Part shown: piece after piece, positions 33,097-42,069 of the stretch
Layout of the letters: each line of letters starts with the position of its first letter
How positions within the stretch are numbered: position 1 is the first letter of the stretch
Source: Gammaproteobacteria bacterium 42_54_T18
GTDB taxonomy: Bacteria > Pseudomonadota > Gammaproteobacteria > Pseudomonadales > Ketobacteraceae
Direction of reading: 5' to 3'
Assembly: GCA_002163245.1 (NCBI GenBank)
Contig: MAAL01000144.1
Coordinates: forward strand, 1 to 42,069
DNA length: 42,069 nt
The notes under the pieces: model-generated
The model's input: the letters and a program-made list of their open reading frames with translations, nothing else
The model's database searches: none
What the model was told of the DNA's origin: nothing
Made by a program: the position numbers and the translations under genes

Positions 33097-36000
33097 CTAC
33101 ATAACGGGACAGTGCGCTGGCCTGGTAATTACCAGCCCAGGCCAATTTAAAGTATCCACGTAAGAGCAATCAACAGCAGGGTTCCCCGACAGGTTTAGCG
33201 TTCTCAACGATGTGAACTGCTCTACCCCCCACAACTCACTAATACCTGTACCCGACAAATCTAAATTAACTAACGGGGCAGTCTCCCAGGCTGTCGAAAG
33301 CCCTAGATCACTAAATGACATTAAGGCTAATTCACTAACGTTAATCGATACCAAGTCCGTTTGATTTGATAAAACTAACTGTAAGTCTGGCAAAGAGATT
33401 AATGAATTCCCAGAGATATCCAAGTGAGTCAACCTTGAGGAGTCAATCAACCCAAAAATATCCGTCAGCTTACTATTCGAAATATTTAGTTTTTTCAATT
33501 GAGGTATTCCTGGAGCCACTTGAATATCATTTTCACTGATATTTAAGGACTGTAATAATGATCCAGCAGCGTTAAATTGCGTGATACCCGTATTCCCAAT
33601 ATCCAACAAAGATAAACGCAGAGATACCGTCAACGAAAAATCAGTCGTTCCTAACATTACTCCGTTCAGGCCTAAAACGGTTATTTCAGGATTGTTTTGC
33701 AGTACCACGTCAATATCTGAAAACACAATACCGCTGTTTTTCCCAATATCCAACGATCGTAACCCAAACAAGTTATGCAGGGGGGATACATTCATTAACT
33801 GATTCCCGTACACATCAATACTGTTTAAGTTCTGGTATTGAGATAACACCGCGATATCACTTATTTGATTGTCACGTAAACTTACGGCCTCCAGGTTCAC
33901 AAAACCATCAAGTAAGCTAAGGTCTGAGATGTTAGTATCATCTAACTCCAATGTTCGTAACACACCTCTCAGCTCATATATCGGGTACATCTCGTTTAAT
34001 GTATCTGATATATCTCCACCAGCCCAATCCCCTCCTGCTACGTTATTTATGTATAAAGCTGTCAAACCATTACCCCCAACCCCAGACAGCACACCAGATA
34101 AATCCCCCCCAGAATACCCCGACACATCCAATTCTTTGAGAGCATAACCTTGCAAGGAAAAACCTGAATCAAGCTCTATATTTGCAATATATAACTTCTC
34201 AATGAATGCTTGATTCAAACCATAAAACGGCGAATAGAATATCGTATCCGAGACATTCAACTCTTTTAAGTACTGAAAATCAATTAATGCAAGCTCCACC
34301 AAATCCGTGGAACTAATATCCAATACTCGAACTTGATGCGCTTTTTGACTAAGAGATCCCTGCCAATTAAAGAGGTTGGTTTGCTCTAAACGTAAGCCAG
34401 ATAGTCGAAGTTCAATAATCGACTCCATATAACCTAGGTGATCTAAGGAATTAAGTTTTGCATTATTTGATAAATTTAATCGTTGAATATGCATAGGTAA
34501 GCCAAAAACAAAGTCATCAGATAATCGATTATTTGCAACATCTAATTCCTTAAGCCGATAAGCATTGGAAAGATCCAGCCCTTCAATATAGTTATTAGCA
34601 ATCTTAAGCACCTGTAAGTTTGGTATTGAACTTACGTCAAAAGTGCTCAAGCCGGTATTTGATAAATCAAGATAGGTTAATTGCGACAATCCACTCCACT
34701 GCTGAAGACCTTCGACATTAATCAATCCAGCAACACCCAACCCCTTAATTTCTACCGTACCTAACAAAGGAATCAAGTTATAGCCGTCGATAGGGTTATT
34801 GGATACGTCTAAAAATTTCCACAATGGTTTCCCAACCTCCCCCACCACGAAGAAAACATCGGAAATAGAATTCCCACTGATATCCAATACGGCTAAATCT
34901 GGAAACAACGCCAAAGAAGGCACATATTGCAATTTATTGTTCGCTATCTCTAGATGCTCTAGCATTTGATATTTTGAAAGATTCTGAACATCCCAATTCA
35001 GCAACCCTGTATTACTGAGCTTTAACTCCTTGATAGCGACTTCATTGAATTGATCTAACACCCCAAAGAAATCTAAATTATTTAAGGAGATATCATTTAA
35101 ACCAATTGATTCCAAATATGGGTTGTTTATCAGGACAGTTTCCAACTCAGCTATCGCTGTAATTGGATTACCTGATAAATCAAGACTACGCAAATTGTGT
35201 TGCTCCAGTCCCCACAGTTGGCTGATAAAATTATTTGCTGCCTTTAGCGTGGTTAAACTCTCGTAACCTGACACCCAACCAAAATCCGTCACACCCATGT
35301 TACTGACATCAAGATACTCCAATTCCCCAAAATCACCGCCGAATGAGTCAAGGCTACTCTGCCAATAGATATCATCCCGTTTTAATCCAGCAATATCTAA
35401 CGCCAACAAAGAACCCTTATTCAAAATGGAATCTAGCACTTGAGATACATTCATTTGGGAATATCCGACATATAGAGACTTCATACTATCCATAGAGACA
35501 GGTATTTCGGACAGAAAAGTATGGCTTACATTCAACATTTCTAGCTGCAAGCCATAGCCAGACAAGGATGATATTGGGTTATGACTAACATCCAAAGACG
35601 TTAACAGTAAATATTGATCCAAACTAATATCAACTAACCCCGTATCCGATAGGTTTAATATACGTAGATTCGGCAACAACAAATCAAAGTTTACGTTATA
35701 AGGATTCGATCCAACCAAATTTACTTCTGCTAGGTTTAACTCCTGCAACTGCTGCAATGCTGCTATAGCAGCTATCAACATCTCTTTATCTACAATGTTT
35801 ATTGCCGATAAGTCCAGCCTCTCTAAAAATTGAAAATTAAACAGGAAACCCACATCGGACACATTAGTATTGGATAACGACAACGACGTCAACCAAATCA
35901 TATTTGCAATTTCATTGGCATTTTCAATAGGGTTAAAGCCGGCATCAAACACCTTCAAACCTGGTGGTACCCCCGTAAGATCAGCGATATTGTTATGAGA

Positions 36001-39000
36001 AATATCAAGATATTGCAACACTGGTGACATCAAACCAAAAGGTAACTCAGTAAGATGATTTCCAGAGACATTTAACCTATTTAGCCCTCCCCAAAACGCC
36101 TCATTACCGTTCAGCAGTTGAGATATTCCGGCCCCTCTCAGTTCTAATTCAACAAGCTGGGTATTGTTTTGCTCTAAGGCAGACAAAACGTCCGTGCCTG
36201 AAAGATCAATATCATTCAACCTCAATACCTTTAAACCTAAGTTGTTCAAAACAAAAGGGGTTATATTGTTTGGATCAATTTCGCTGCCAGAAAGATCGAG
36301 CTCCACTAAACCTGTTAAATCAAAGGTGATATAACCTCCAGTCATATTTTTTGCAATCAAACGTTCAAGGCCTACAAGCTCATCGAGCCCTTCCCAGCCC
36401 GAAATACTTAAATTACTGATATCGAGATATCGTAAACTTAAACGACTATCACCCAATTCTCCGATAATGTCATACACACTAAAGTAGTCAGGCACATCAA
36501 TACCCGCAATACCCAATGTATGAAGTTGCTTGGTATCACTCAGAGTACTTTGAACATCGTCAAACCTGAGATCGGTATAACTCACATCAAGCGCTTTAAG
36601 GTTATCTAACCCACCGGAAAGTGAATTAAAACCAGTGGAATTCCTAAGATAAAGTTCCCGCAAGCCTGAGGGCATTTCACCTAACGCGAGATTATTATTG
36701 TTACTAAGGTCAAGCACCTCCACTCCGTCCCACTGATAAAAATCTGCTGAATCAATATGCGTACCTGCCAATTTCAGTGTCTCAAGAGGTAACACATTAA
36801 GCATCCAAAGATACTGATCTCTAAGATCAATACCGGACAAGTCTAAATATGACAACTGGCTAAAACCAACTATTTGAGAAAACACTGTTTCTGTTTCTGT
36901 AATGGGAAGATATGAAACATCAAGGTGTTTTAACTTTTTAAGTTCTGTTCCAGCAGGAAGTAAAGTTGAATAAGTATGGCTCACATCCAGGTATTCGAGA
37001 TTATGCAGCTGATTCACAAACGTTAAATCACTTATTGGATTATCATTGATTGATAACACCTTAAGCTCTAAAAACAACGATAGATCACCAGGGTGTGTTA
37101 TGTGATTTTGCGACAAGTTCAAAAATTCAATTTTTGAAGAGCCTGCATCGGATGAAATAACATCAGAAAGATTCTCCAACCCCAAATTCGACACGTTAAT
37201 GTTTTTTATTGCAGGGCTATTTTCAATCGCTTGGCGTATGGCATGAGTATCCATTGAGGTATCACCAGACACATCCAACTGTGTCAGTGTCGTCATTGCA
37301 GATAGTTCACCAACAAGCTCCGTATTACCCGCCAATATGAGTTCATGTATATTCTCGGGGAACACCATTGATACCAAACGTGTGTTTGACATATCGAGGT
37401 GATACAACGCATCCAGCTCTGATATTGATGAATCAGAAACACTATAATCACTACCCTGTACATTTAACCATCGCAAGTTACTGAATTGATGCAGACTAAG
37501 AGGGCCATCTCGATACATACCACCAACATCTAACTTTCTTAAGCGCAATGGTTGCTGAATACTCTGAAACAATGAGTAGGAATCCTGATACGCACCCTCA
37601 TCATTTAGATCTGAAAATATCAATGTTTCAAGTAGCGGCATCATTCCTAATTTTGATGCCAACTCATAACTTGAAGACCCTGAACCTCGCATATTCAGAG
37701 ATTTAATCGAACGTAAATCAAACACATCCACTGTAACCTTAGTATGGCTAACATCCAGTTCCTTAAGCCTCAACAACTCCACCCCTGACAAACCACCCTC
37801 CTCTAATGCGGCATTATCACTGATATTTAATATTTTAAGGTTTGGAAAATACAACGCACTAAATCCATCAATCCCCATATCCGAAAGATTCAAGCTTCTT
37901 AACGTATCAGATTGATTAAACATCAAATAACCTTCACTAATGATATTTTCCGATACATCAAGATCAGTTAATCCAGGAAAAGTCGAAAGAACCCCCGCTA
38001 CAGCGTCACCATTCAGCCGATTATTCGATACATTTAGTTTTTCCAACCCTACAATTAACTCAATACCTGCTAATTGACTCAAGCCTAACCCACTAATCTC
38101 GAGCGAGGTTAAACCCACGAAATCGCCGAATGGAAACTCACCCGACAGAGGATTATCAGACACATCCAGTTCTGTTAATTCGCCAGACACCGATAACAAC
38201 AAACCATAATCATCAAACCCTGTATCACCAATAACCAGAGACTCCAGCAGCATTAAGCTAGAAAAATCAGGAAAAACATCAATAGAATTATTTCGAAATG
38301 ACAGTTCCACTAAGCTAGGTTGATTTACCAGCGCAGAGACATCATGCATCCGCGTACTATCTATATTCAGCGCCTTTAATTGAAAATCAGCGGGGCTAAG
38401 ACCGTTAGATTCAATAAAAACCCCTCCTAAATCAACCAACGAGTCAATTGATAGATCAGCCAACAACAACGATCTCAATCCTGTATTGTTGTTAATGACT
38501 CCGGCAAGGCTAGACTTTTCCAAATTCGGATTATAGGACACATCCAAAGAAACAAGGCTATTTAACTGCGTAATACCATCAAGAGATTTCAAAAAATTAC
38601 TACTGACATTCAATATTTCAAGAAGCTGTAATTGAGTCAGCGGCAGCAGGTTTTTTAGCACATTATTAGCGACATTTAACTCTTTCAGATTCGAAAGCCC
38701 GGATACAAAAGAAAGATCTCGTATTCCAGAATTTTCTATTTCCAAGACTTCCAATAGCAATAATTCATCCGATAAGTACATGTCCGTTAGCGGAATATCA
38801 TTTAGTAATAGATGACTAATGTTTTTATTATTATTCAATATGTTCGTGATATCTGACTGATCCAAGATGGGATTACCAGACAAATCTAGATGAGTAAGTT
38901 CTGTAAACTGCGATAGACTCGACACCTGTATTATAGCATTCCCACTTAAATACAACTCTTTCAGCCGTGAAAGAGCATTGTTACTCAGATAGAAATCTTC

Positions 39001-39828
39001 TATATAGTTATCACTTAGATCAAGAACCCGTAAATTGTTGAAAAGATCAATACCCGAAAAATATTCAATCTTTTTATCCGCACACCGAACTTCTGTTACC
39101 TGTTCATTATATTGCCAACTATTTTCTTCTGCAGCTAACTCCACACATTGCCTTAGCTCTACCGGCCAAATCACCGAGGTATTAAGATCAGTAAAGGTCA
39201 CATCAACTACCACTTCCGCCGTAACCTGCCCATTCTCATTTTCTGCTGTTAACGTATAGGTTGTTTGTTCCATAGGGAACACAACAATCCCAGTATCATC
39301 AACGGATATAACATCATCACTAGGCGAAATTGAGACACTTTCAGCACCAGCCACTGACCAATGTAGCTCTACTGGCTCCCCAGCTCTCCCATCTCCCTGA
39401 ATAAAGTCAAAACCAAATATTTCAGGCAACGGTGGGGCAGGAATCACTGTCACCGTTACTAATTCCGTTGTTGTTTTTAACGCTTCTTTAATCATCGCGG
39501 TAGTCGTCAATGTATACTCAGTGGTTTCCACTGGAGTTACATTTACTGAGCCAACCAAATCGACATCGCCTAGATCTGGCTCGATTGCCATGGTGATATC
39601 GGTTGCTCCCTCCTCGTAAACCACACTCCATGACAATGTGGAGGGCTCGCCAGCATTAATCGTTTCTGGCTCTGCTGTAAACTCAACTTGAGGGTTACCT
39701 TTACAACCACTCATTAACGCAATTAGTACAAATACAAAGAATAACTTCCCAGCGACTCCTCCGAGTACATTCACTAAAGCATTACCAAAAGTCTTTTCAA
39801 AAAACGTTTCTACAACAAACGGCCTCAT
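33097..39828 (-). CDS. Giant leucine-rich-repeat surface lipoprotein (2243 aa)
   Basis: The start at ATG 39828 has GGGAG 6 nt upstream. A long n-region precedes the lipobox LMSGC with the lipidated Cys at residue 42. Two Ig-like domains follow (about 46-130 and 134-213; AGEPSTLSWSV and AGEPVELHWSV repeat the same motif). An N-terminal LRR cap has two Cys (QCVELAAEE and EVRCADKK, about 227-250). From about 250 to 2215 the protein is an uninterrupted LRR solenoid of SDS22/internalin-like type (LxxLDLSxNxIxxL), roughly 80-90 repeats. A capping tail ends with two Cys (DCSYVDTL and AHCPV). The LRRs group into a higher-order module of about 115 residues. No catalytic motif is seen. It is likely an adhesin or surface scaffold. 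Confidence 0.85.
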   Translation of the reverse strand: MRPFVVETFFEKTFGNALVNVLGGVAGKLFFVFVLIALMSGCKGNPQVEFTAEPETINAGEPSTLSWSVVYEEGATDITMAIEPDLGDVDLVGSVNVTPVETTEYTLTTTAMIKEALKTTTELVTVTVIPAPPLPEIFGFDFIQGDGRAGEPVELHWSVAGAESVSISPSDDVISVDDTGIVVFPMEQTTYTLTAENENGQVTAEVVVDVTFTDLNTSVIWPVELRQCVELAAEENSWQYNEQVTEVRCADKKIEYFSGIDLFNNLRVLDLSDNYIEDFYLSNNALSRLKELYLSGNAIIQVSSLSQFTELTHLDLSGNPILDQSDITNILNNNKNISHLLLNDIPLTDMYLSDELLLLEVLEIENSGIRDLSFVSGLSNLKELNVANNVLKNLLPLTQLQLLEILNVSSNFLKSLDGITQLNSLVSLDVSYNPNLEKSSLAGVINNNTGLRSLLLADLSIDSLVDLGGVFIESNGLSPADFQLKALNIDSTRMHDVSALVNQPSLVELSFRNNSIDVFPDFSSLMLLESLVIGDTGFDDYGLLLSVSGELTELDVSDNPLSGEFPFGDFVGLTSLEISGLGLSQLAGIELIVGLEKLNVSNNRLNGDAVAGVLSTFPGLTDLDVSENIISEGYLMFNQSDTLRSLNLSDMGIDGFSALYFPNLKILNISDNAALEEGGLSGVELLRLKELDVSHTKVTVDVFDLRSIKSLNMRGSGSSSYELASKLGMMPLLETLIFSDLNDEGAYQDSYSLFQSIQQPLRLRKLDVGGMYRDGPLSLHQFSNLRWLNVQGSDYSVSDSSISELDALYHLDMSNTRLVSMVFPENIHELILAGNTELVGELSAMTTLTQLDVSGDTSMDTHAIRQAIENSPAIKNINVSNLGLENLSDVISSDAGSSKIEFLNLSQNHITHPGDLSLFLELKVLSINDNPISDLTFVNQLHNLEYLDVSHTYSTLLPAGTELKKLKHLDVSYLPITETETVFSQIVGFSQLSYLDLSGIDLRDQYLWMLNVLPLETLKLAGTHIDSADFYQWDGVEVLDLSNNNNLALGEMPSGLRELYLRNSTGFNSLSGGLDNLKALDVSYTDLRFDDVQSTLSDTKQLHTLGIAGIDVPDYFSVYDIIGELGDSRLSLRYLDISNLSISGWEGLDELVGLERLIAKNMTGGYITFDLTGLVELDLSGSEIDPNNITPFVLNNLGLKVLRLNDIDLSGTDVLSALEQNNTQLVELELRGAGISQLLNGNEAFWGGLNRLNVSGNHLTELPFGLMSPVLQYLDISHNNIADLTGVPPGLKVFDAGFNPIENANEIANMIWLTSLSLSNTNVSDVGFLFNFQFLERLDLSAINIVDKEMLIAAIAALQQLQELNLAEVNLVGSNPYNVNFDLLLPNLRILNLSDTGLVDISLDQYLLLTSLDVSHNPISSLSGYGLQLEMLNVSHTFLSEIPVSMDSMKSLYVGYSQMNVSQVLDSILNKGSLLALDIAGLKRDDIYWQSSLDSFGGDFGELEYLDVSNMGVTDFGWVSGYESLTTLKAANNFISQLWGLEQHNLRSLDLSGNPITAIAELETVLINNPYLESIGLNDISLNNLDFFGVLDQFNEVAIKELKLSNTGLLNWDVQNLSKYQMLEHLEIANNKLQYVPSLALFPDLAVLDISGNSISDVFFVVGEVGKPLWKFLDVSNNPIDGYNLIPLLGTVEIKGLGVAGLINVEGLQQWSGLSQLTYLDLSNTGLSTFDVSSIPNLQVLKIANNYIEGLDLSNAYRLKELDVANNRLSDDFVFGLPMHIQRLNLSNNAKLNSLDHLGYMESIIELRLSGLRLEQTNLFNWQGSLSQKAHQVRVLDISSTDLVELALIDFQYLKELNVSDTIFYSPFYGLNQAFIEKLYIANIELDSGFSLQGYALKELDVSGYSGGDLSGVLSGVGGNGLTALYINNVAGGDWAGGDISDTLNEMYPIYELRGVLRTLELDDTNISDLSLLDGFVNLEAVSLRDNQISDIAVLSQYQNLNSIDVYGNQLMNVSPLHNLFGLRSLDIGKNSGIVFSDIDVVLQNNPEITVLGLNGVMLGTTDFSLTVSLRLSLLDIGNTGITQFNAAGSLLQSLNISENDIQVAPGIPQLKKLNISNSKLTDIFGLIDSSRLTHLDISGNSLISLPDLQLVLSNQTDLVSINVSELALMSFSDLGLSTAWETAPLVNLDLSGTGISELWGVEQFTSLRTLNLSGNPAVDCSYVDTLNWPGLVITRPAHCPVM

Positions 39829-39997
39829 AACATCTCCCTGAACAACAATCCCGATTTGCGATCATTTTATAATTATAAATCTATACAGAAGGGAATAAAA
39901 AACAGAAAAAATGACTAACCTATAAGCGACATCTATCGCAGTCTAATCCCTTAGCACAAGCAGTCATTTATTCTAAACGCATTAGTTCAATTTACAA

Positions 39998-41989
39998 TTA
40001 TCTTTTTGTTACCAACTGCATTCGTAAATACAATACTCCTAACATCACAAATAATAACCAACCATTTATTGATCCACCGCCACCAGATGCTCTAGGACTA
40101 CTAAACATCGGTTGATGGCTATCAACTCTTGACGGCTTCGCCTGCTGTTGTTTACGACCCTTTCTAGCATTTTGTTCTTTTTCTACCCGTTTCTTATTAT
40201 TCCGAGTAATACCTTGCTGCTGAAAAACATCCTCACGAACCACAATCATTGACGTCAAATCTGTCACCAATCCATACTCCAATGCCGTCTCAACCATTGC
40301 TTGTTGTATGTCAGCATCTTCACCTAGGTAATCTATTCGACGTTGCAATTGCTCTATTTTTTCAAAAGCCCACAAGCGTTCCAATTCTGGGTTATTTTCA
40401 TCAACATCTGGCAATGTGATTGTTGTTTTATAACGTTTCTTTTTTGCTCCTATTTTTCCTTTCATCGTGACAGTGATTTCACCTGGCTTAAAATAGTGCC
40501 CCATAACAACTAGCTGCTCACCCCGATAAAGCGTTTGCAATTTTTCTGGGGTTATATCCGCAACACCCCCACCATTGATATGAATCGATACATCTCGAAA
40601 CGCTTGATGGGTCATTTTGTCCACTGCCAACATTAGTTGCCCGATAATATCGTCTGAGTTTGAAATACTCACAGCAAATCCATTAGAAATATCCGTCATA
40701 CTTTGTAGCAACGGGCGATTAGCGCTATTGCCCATCACAAAGGTAAATAGTCGAGCATCGTATCGCTCTAACAGTTTTAGAAAGCCTTTCTTTTCAGTAA
40801 CACCAACATTGGCAACACCGTCTGTTACCAGAATCATCGCGGTTGAACGATCAGAATCCAAACCGTTGAGCCCCTTTTTCATTCCCTCATAAAGATTGGT
40901 ACCACCATTTGGCCCATGATTTGATAATGATGTAATCATTCGTTCAACATTCGGCTTTGTTGCCGCTAAATAACCACGACTAAGCTCAGTGGCGGAGTTA
41001 TTAAATAACACAACACGAAACCGATCTTCAGGCCGAAGTTTATTAAGTCCTTGGCGAACACCTTCCGCTAAAGTGGCGTACTTTCCTTGCATAGAGCCCG
41101 ATATATCCAATACAAAAACCCAGTCGCTACCATTATAGATTGGAGCCAAATCATCGCCGGGCGTTAGTGTCATCATAAAGGTACCTTTGGAATTACCTGC
41201 TTCTCGATAAACTTGCATATCCGCACTTCCTGGTAGGCCATCTTGTAAACGCCAGTAAACGGCTATGTCTTGATTAAGTTTTATGGCTGATGCTGTGGAA
41301 GGTATAAAGTTCGTCGAACTTGCTTGTGTTACTTCATTTATCTGTACTTCTTCTTGATTCTGTACTTTGTCCTCTTGATACTCTCCTTTACGTTTCAAAC
41401 TTTCTCCCGCTATAGCCACCCGTTGCTGTGCAGCGTTCACCAAGGAAACCTTCCACTCTTGGGGAGACAGCTGTTGAATATTAGCCGCAGGATGTTTTGG
41501 TAAACGCATTGCGCCCAAGGGGTAGCCTGATTTTAACCGCAAATTAAAACTAAATTTTTCTGATACCGCTTCATTACGCGACCAAAAAGCCAACGCAGCC
41601 TCATCCACACCACCGTCCTCTAATGGATAAAGATATCGCCCAACACCAAGGTCCACATGTACCGCCTGCACATACACCAAACGGATTCGCACATCACTAT
41701 GAGCTTTTACAGGAGATACAGAAATATCAAACGTTTTATAAGCATTTTTCTCTACCAAAGCGACCTCTTGCCCCGCCGCCTTTTGCTGTTCATAAATCTT
41801 ACGAGCTTTTTGCTTACGCACTACCTCACCAACAACAGGCAAACCATCAATCCAATAAGTGAATTCCCCCACAACAGCTTTTTCAGGTACAGGAAATGAA
41901 TACAGTGCATCAAGATCTTGGTTATGATGATTTCCAAACACCTGATCTATAGACGTAGTGTAAGCGTCCGACCAACAGCATCTAACCAA
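39998..41989 (-). CDS. VIT/VWA domain protein with GlyGly-CTERM-like tail; N-terminus apparently missing
   Basis: The 663-residue frame begins at a TTG at 41989 after a TAA two codons upstream. Residues 1-110 are a VIT domain (IDQVFGNHHNQDLDALYSFPVPEKA, KARKIYEQQKAAGQEVALVEKN), cut just before its first strands. A VWA domain follows from about 290, with intact MIDAS D295-x-S297-x-S299 in VFVLDISGSM and GGTNLYEGM. The last 31 residues are Ser/Gly-rich (ASGGGGSINGW), a hydrophobic helix and KR, as in GlyGly-CTERM proteins processed by rhombosortase. Relatives carry an N-terminal signal peptide, which is absent here. A divergent gene start lies only 47 nt upstream. Either the gene is 5'-truncated or exported unusually. 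Confidence 0.75.
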   Translation of the reverse strand: MVRCCWSDAYTTSIDQVFGNHHNQDLDALYSFPVPEKAVVGEFTYWIDGLPVVGEVVRKQKARKIYEQQKAAGQEVALVEKNAYKTFDISVSPVKAHSDVRIRLVYVQAVHVDLGVGRYLYPLEDGGVDEAALAFWSRNEAVSEKFSFNLRLKSGYPLGAMRLPKHPAANIQQLSPQEWKVSLVNAAQQRVAIAGESLKRKGEYQEDKVQNQEEVQINEVTQASSTNFIPSTASAIKLNQDIAVYWRLQDGLPGSADMQVYREAGNSKGTFMMTLTPGDDLAPIYNGSDWVFVLDISGSMQGKYATLAEGVRQGLNKLRPEDRFRVVLFNNSATELSRGYLAATKPNVERMITSLSNHGPNGGTNLYEGMKKGLNGLDSDRSTAMILVTDGVANVGVTEKKGFLKLLERYDARLFTFVMGNSANRPLLQSMTDISNGFAVSISNSDDIIGQLMLAVDKMTHQAFRDVSIHINGGGVADITPEKLQTLYRGEQLVVMGHYFKPGEITVTMKGKIGAKKKRYKTTITLPDVDENNPELERLWAFEKIEQLQRRIDYLGEDADIQQAMVETALEYGLVTDLTSMIVVREDVFQQQGITRNNKKRVEKEQNARKGRKQQQAKPSRVDSHQPMFSSPRASGGGGSINGWLLFVMLGVLYLRMQLVTKR

Positions 41990-42036
41990 GCGTTATTCAA
42001 TGTTGCATGATTTGGGTTTTCAATTGGAGAACCCTT

Positions 42037-42069
42037 ATGAACACAGTAACACTAACAGAAAATCAAAGA
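42037..42069 (+). CDS. Start of a divergent gene, partial (11 codons)
   Basis: ATG at 42037 follows GGAGA with 6-nt spacing, an ideal ribosome site. It runs open to the window end, coding MNTVTLTENQR. It is transcribed away from the VIT/VWA gene. The sequence is too short to name. Confidence 0.55.
   Translation, partial: MNTVTLTENQR

Noticed and set aside
33581-34147. Plus-strand frames inside the LRR gene
   Set aside because: They are reverse-strand shadows of the repeat-rich coding sequence with no start support.
1-42069. CRISPR array, tRNA, rRNA, IS elements or phage genes
   Set aside because: No regularly spaced direct repeats, tRNA-like cloverleaf, transposase or phage-type protein was recognised on reading both strands; this is absence of evidence by eye, not a software search.

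Overview
The window looks like chromosomal DNA of a marine, Gram-negative gammaproteobacterium. The evidence is a moderately A+T-rich composition (judged by eye, not computed), outer-membrane lipoproteins, an Hcp-type T6SS protein, YceH, DUF2780, DUF1329, DUF4124 and DUF2889 families, PdxH, a chemoreceptor and a GlyGly-CTERM-like tail on a VIT/VWA protein. No genus is assigned. I saw no phage, transposase, tRNA, rRNA or CRISPR. Most genes are single units or short operons. Several convergent pairs share a bidirectional hairpin terminator.

Layout. 1-6.3 kb: an edge-truncated SRPBCC protein, an HD-GYP c-di-GMP phosphodiesterase, YceH, an exported DUF1223 protein, a TetR regulator bracketed by two near-identical operator-like palindromes, a 57-residue small protein, a fused tandem glutaredoxin/GST-N protein and an exported DUF2780 protein. 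6.5-10.7 kb: a chemoreceptor, an orphan Hcp with a 26-bp perfect hairpin behind it, two small membrane proteins and a 51-residue protein with a cysteine-protease-like motif. 10.7-14.1 kb: an SDR and a TetR divergent from an Old Yellow Enzyme family reductase, with two palindromes between them, then PdxH. 14.4-17.8 kb: an OmpA-domain protein, then a MoxR-type AAA+ ATPase and its CoxE-like VWA partner; the junction can fold as a pseudoknot or terminator. 18-22.1 kb: a hybrid sensor kinase overlapping a DUF1329 protein.

22.2-24.8 kb: a superoxide-reductase-like protein, then a TetR divergent from two GST genes, which together suggest redox and electrophile defence. 24.9-32.4 kb: an exported CocE/S15-type hydrolase lipoprotein, a CoA-binding protein, an Lrp/AsnC regulator, leucine-pathway LeuA with a possible short leader peptide and hairpin, a cupin, a PlsC-like acyltransferase and a DUF2889 protein. 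32.4-42.1 kb: a DUF4124 protein, a 2243-residue leucine-rich-repeat lipoprotein, a VIT/VWA protein whose reading frame starts abruptly inside the VIT domain, and the first codons of a divergent gene.

The most distinctive part is the cell-surface region at 33-42 kb. The giant LRR lipoprotein seems to be built from a higher-order module of about 115 residues (roughly five LRRs) repeated about 16 times. It lies next to a VIT/VWA protein that ends like a rhombosortase substrate but has no visible export signal. The structured RNA between the OmpA and MoxR genes, the paired TetR operators and the small genes at 4.66 and 10.52 kb are the next most interesting items.
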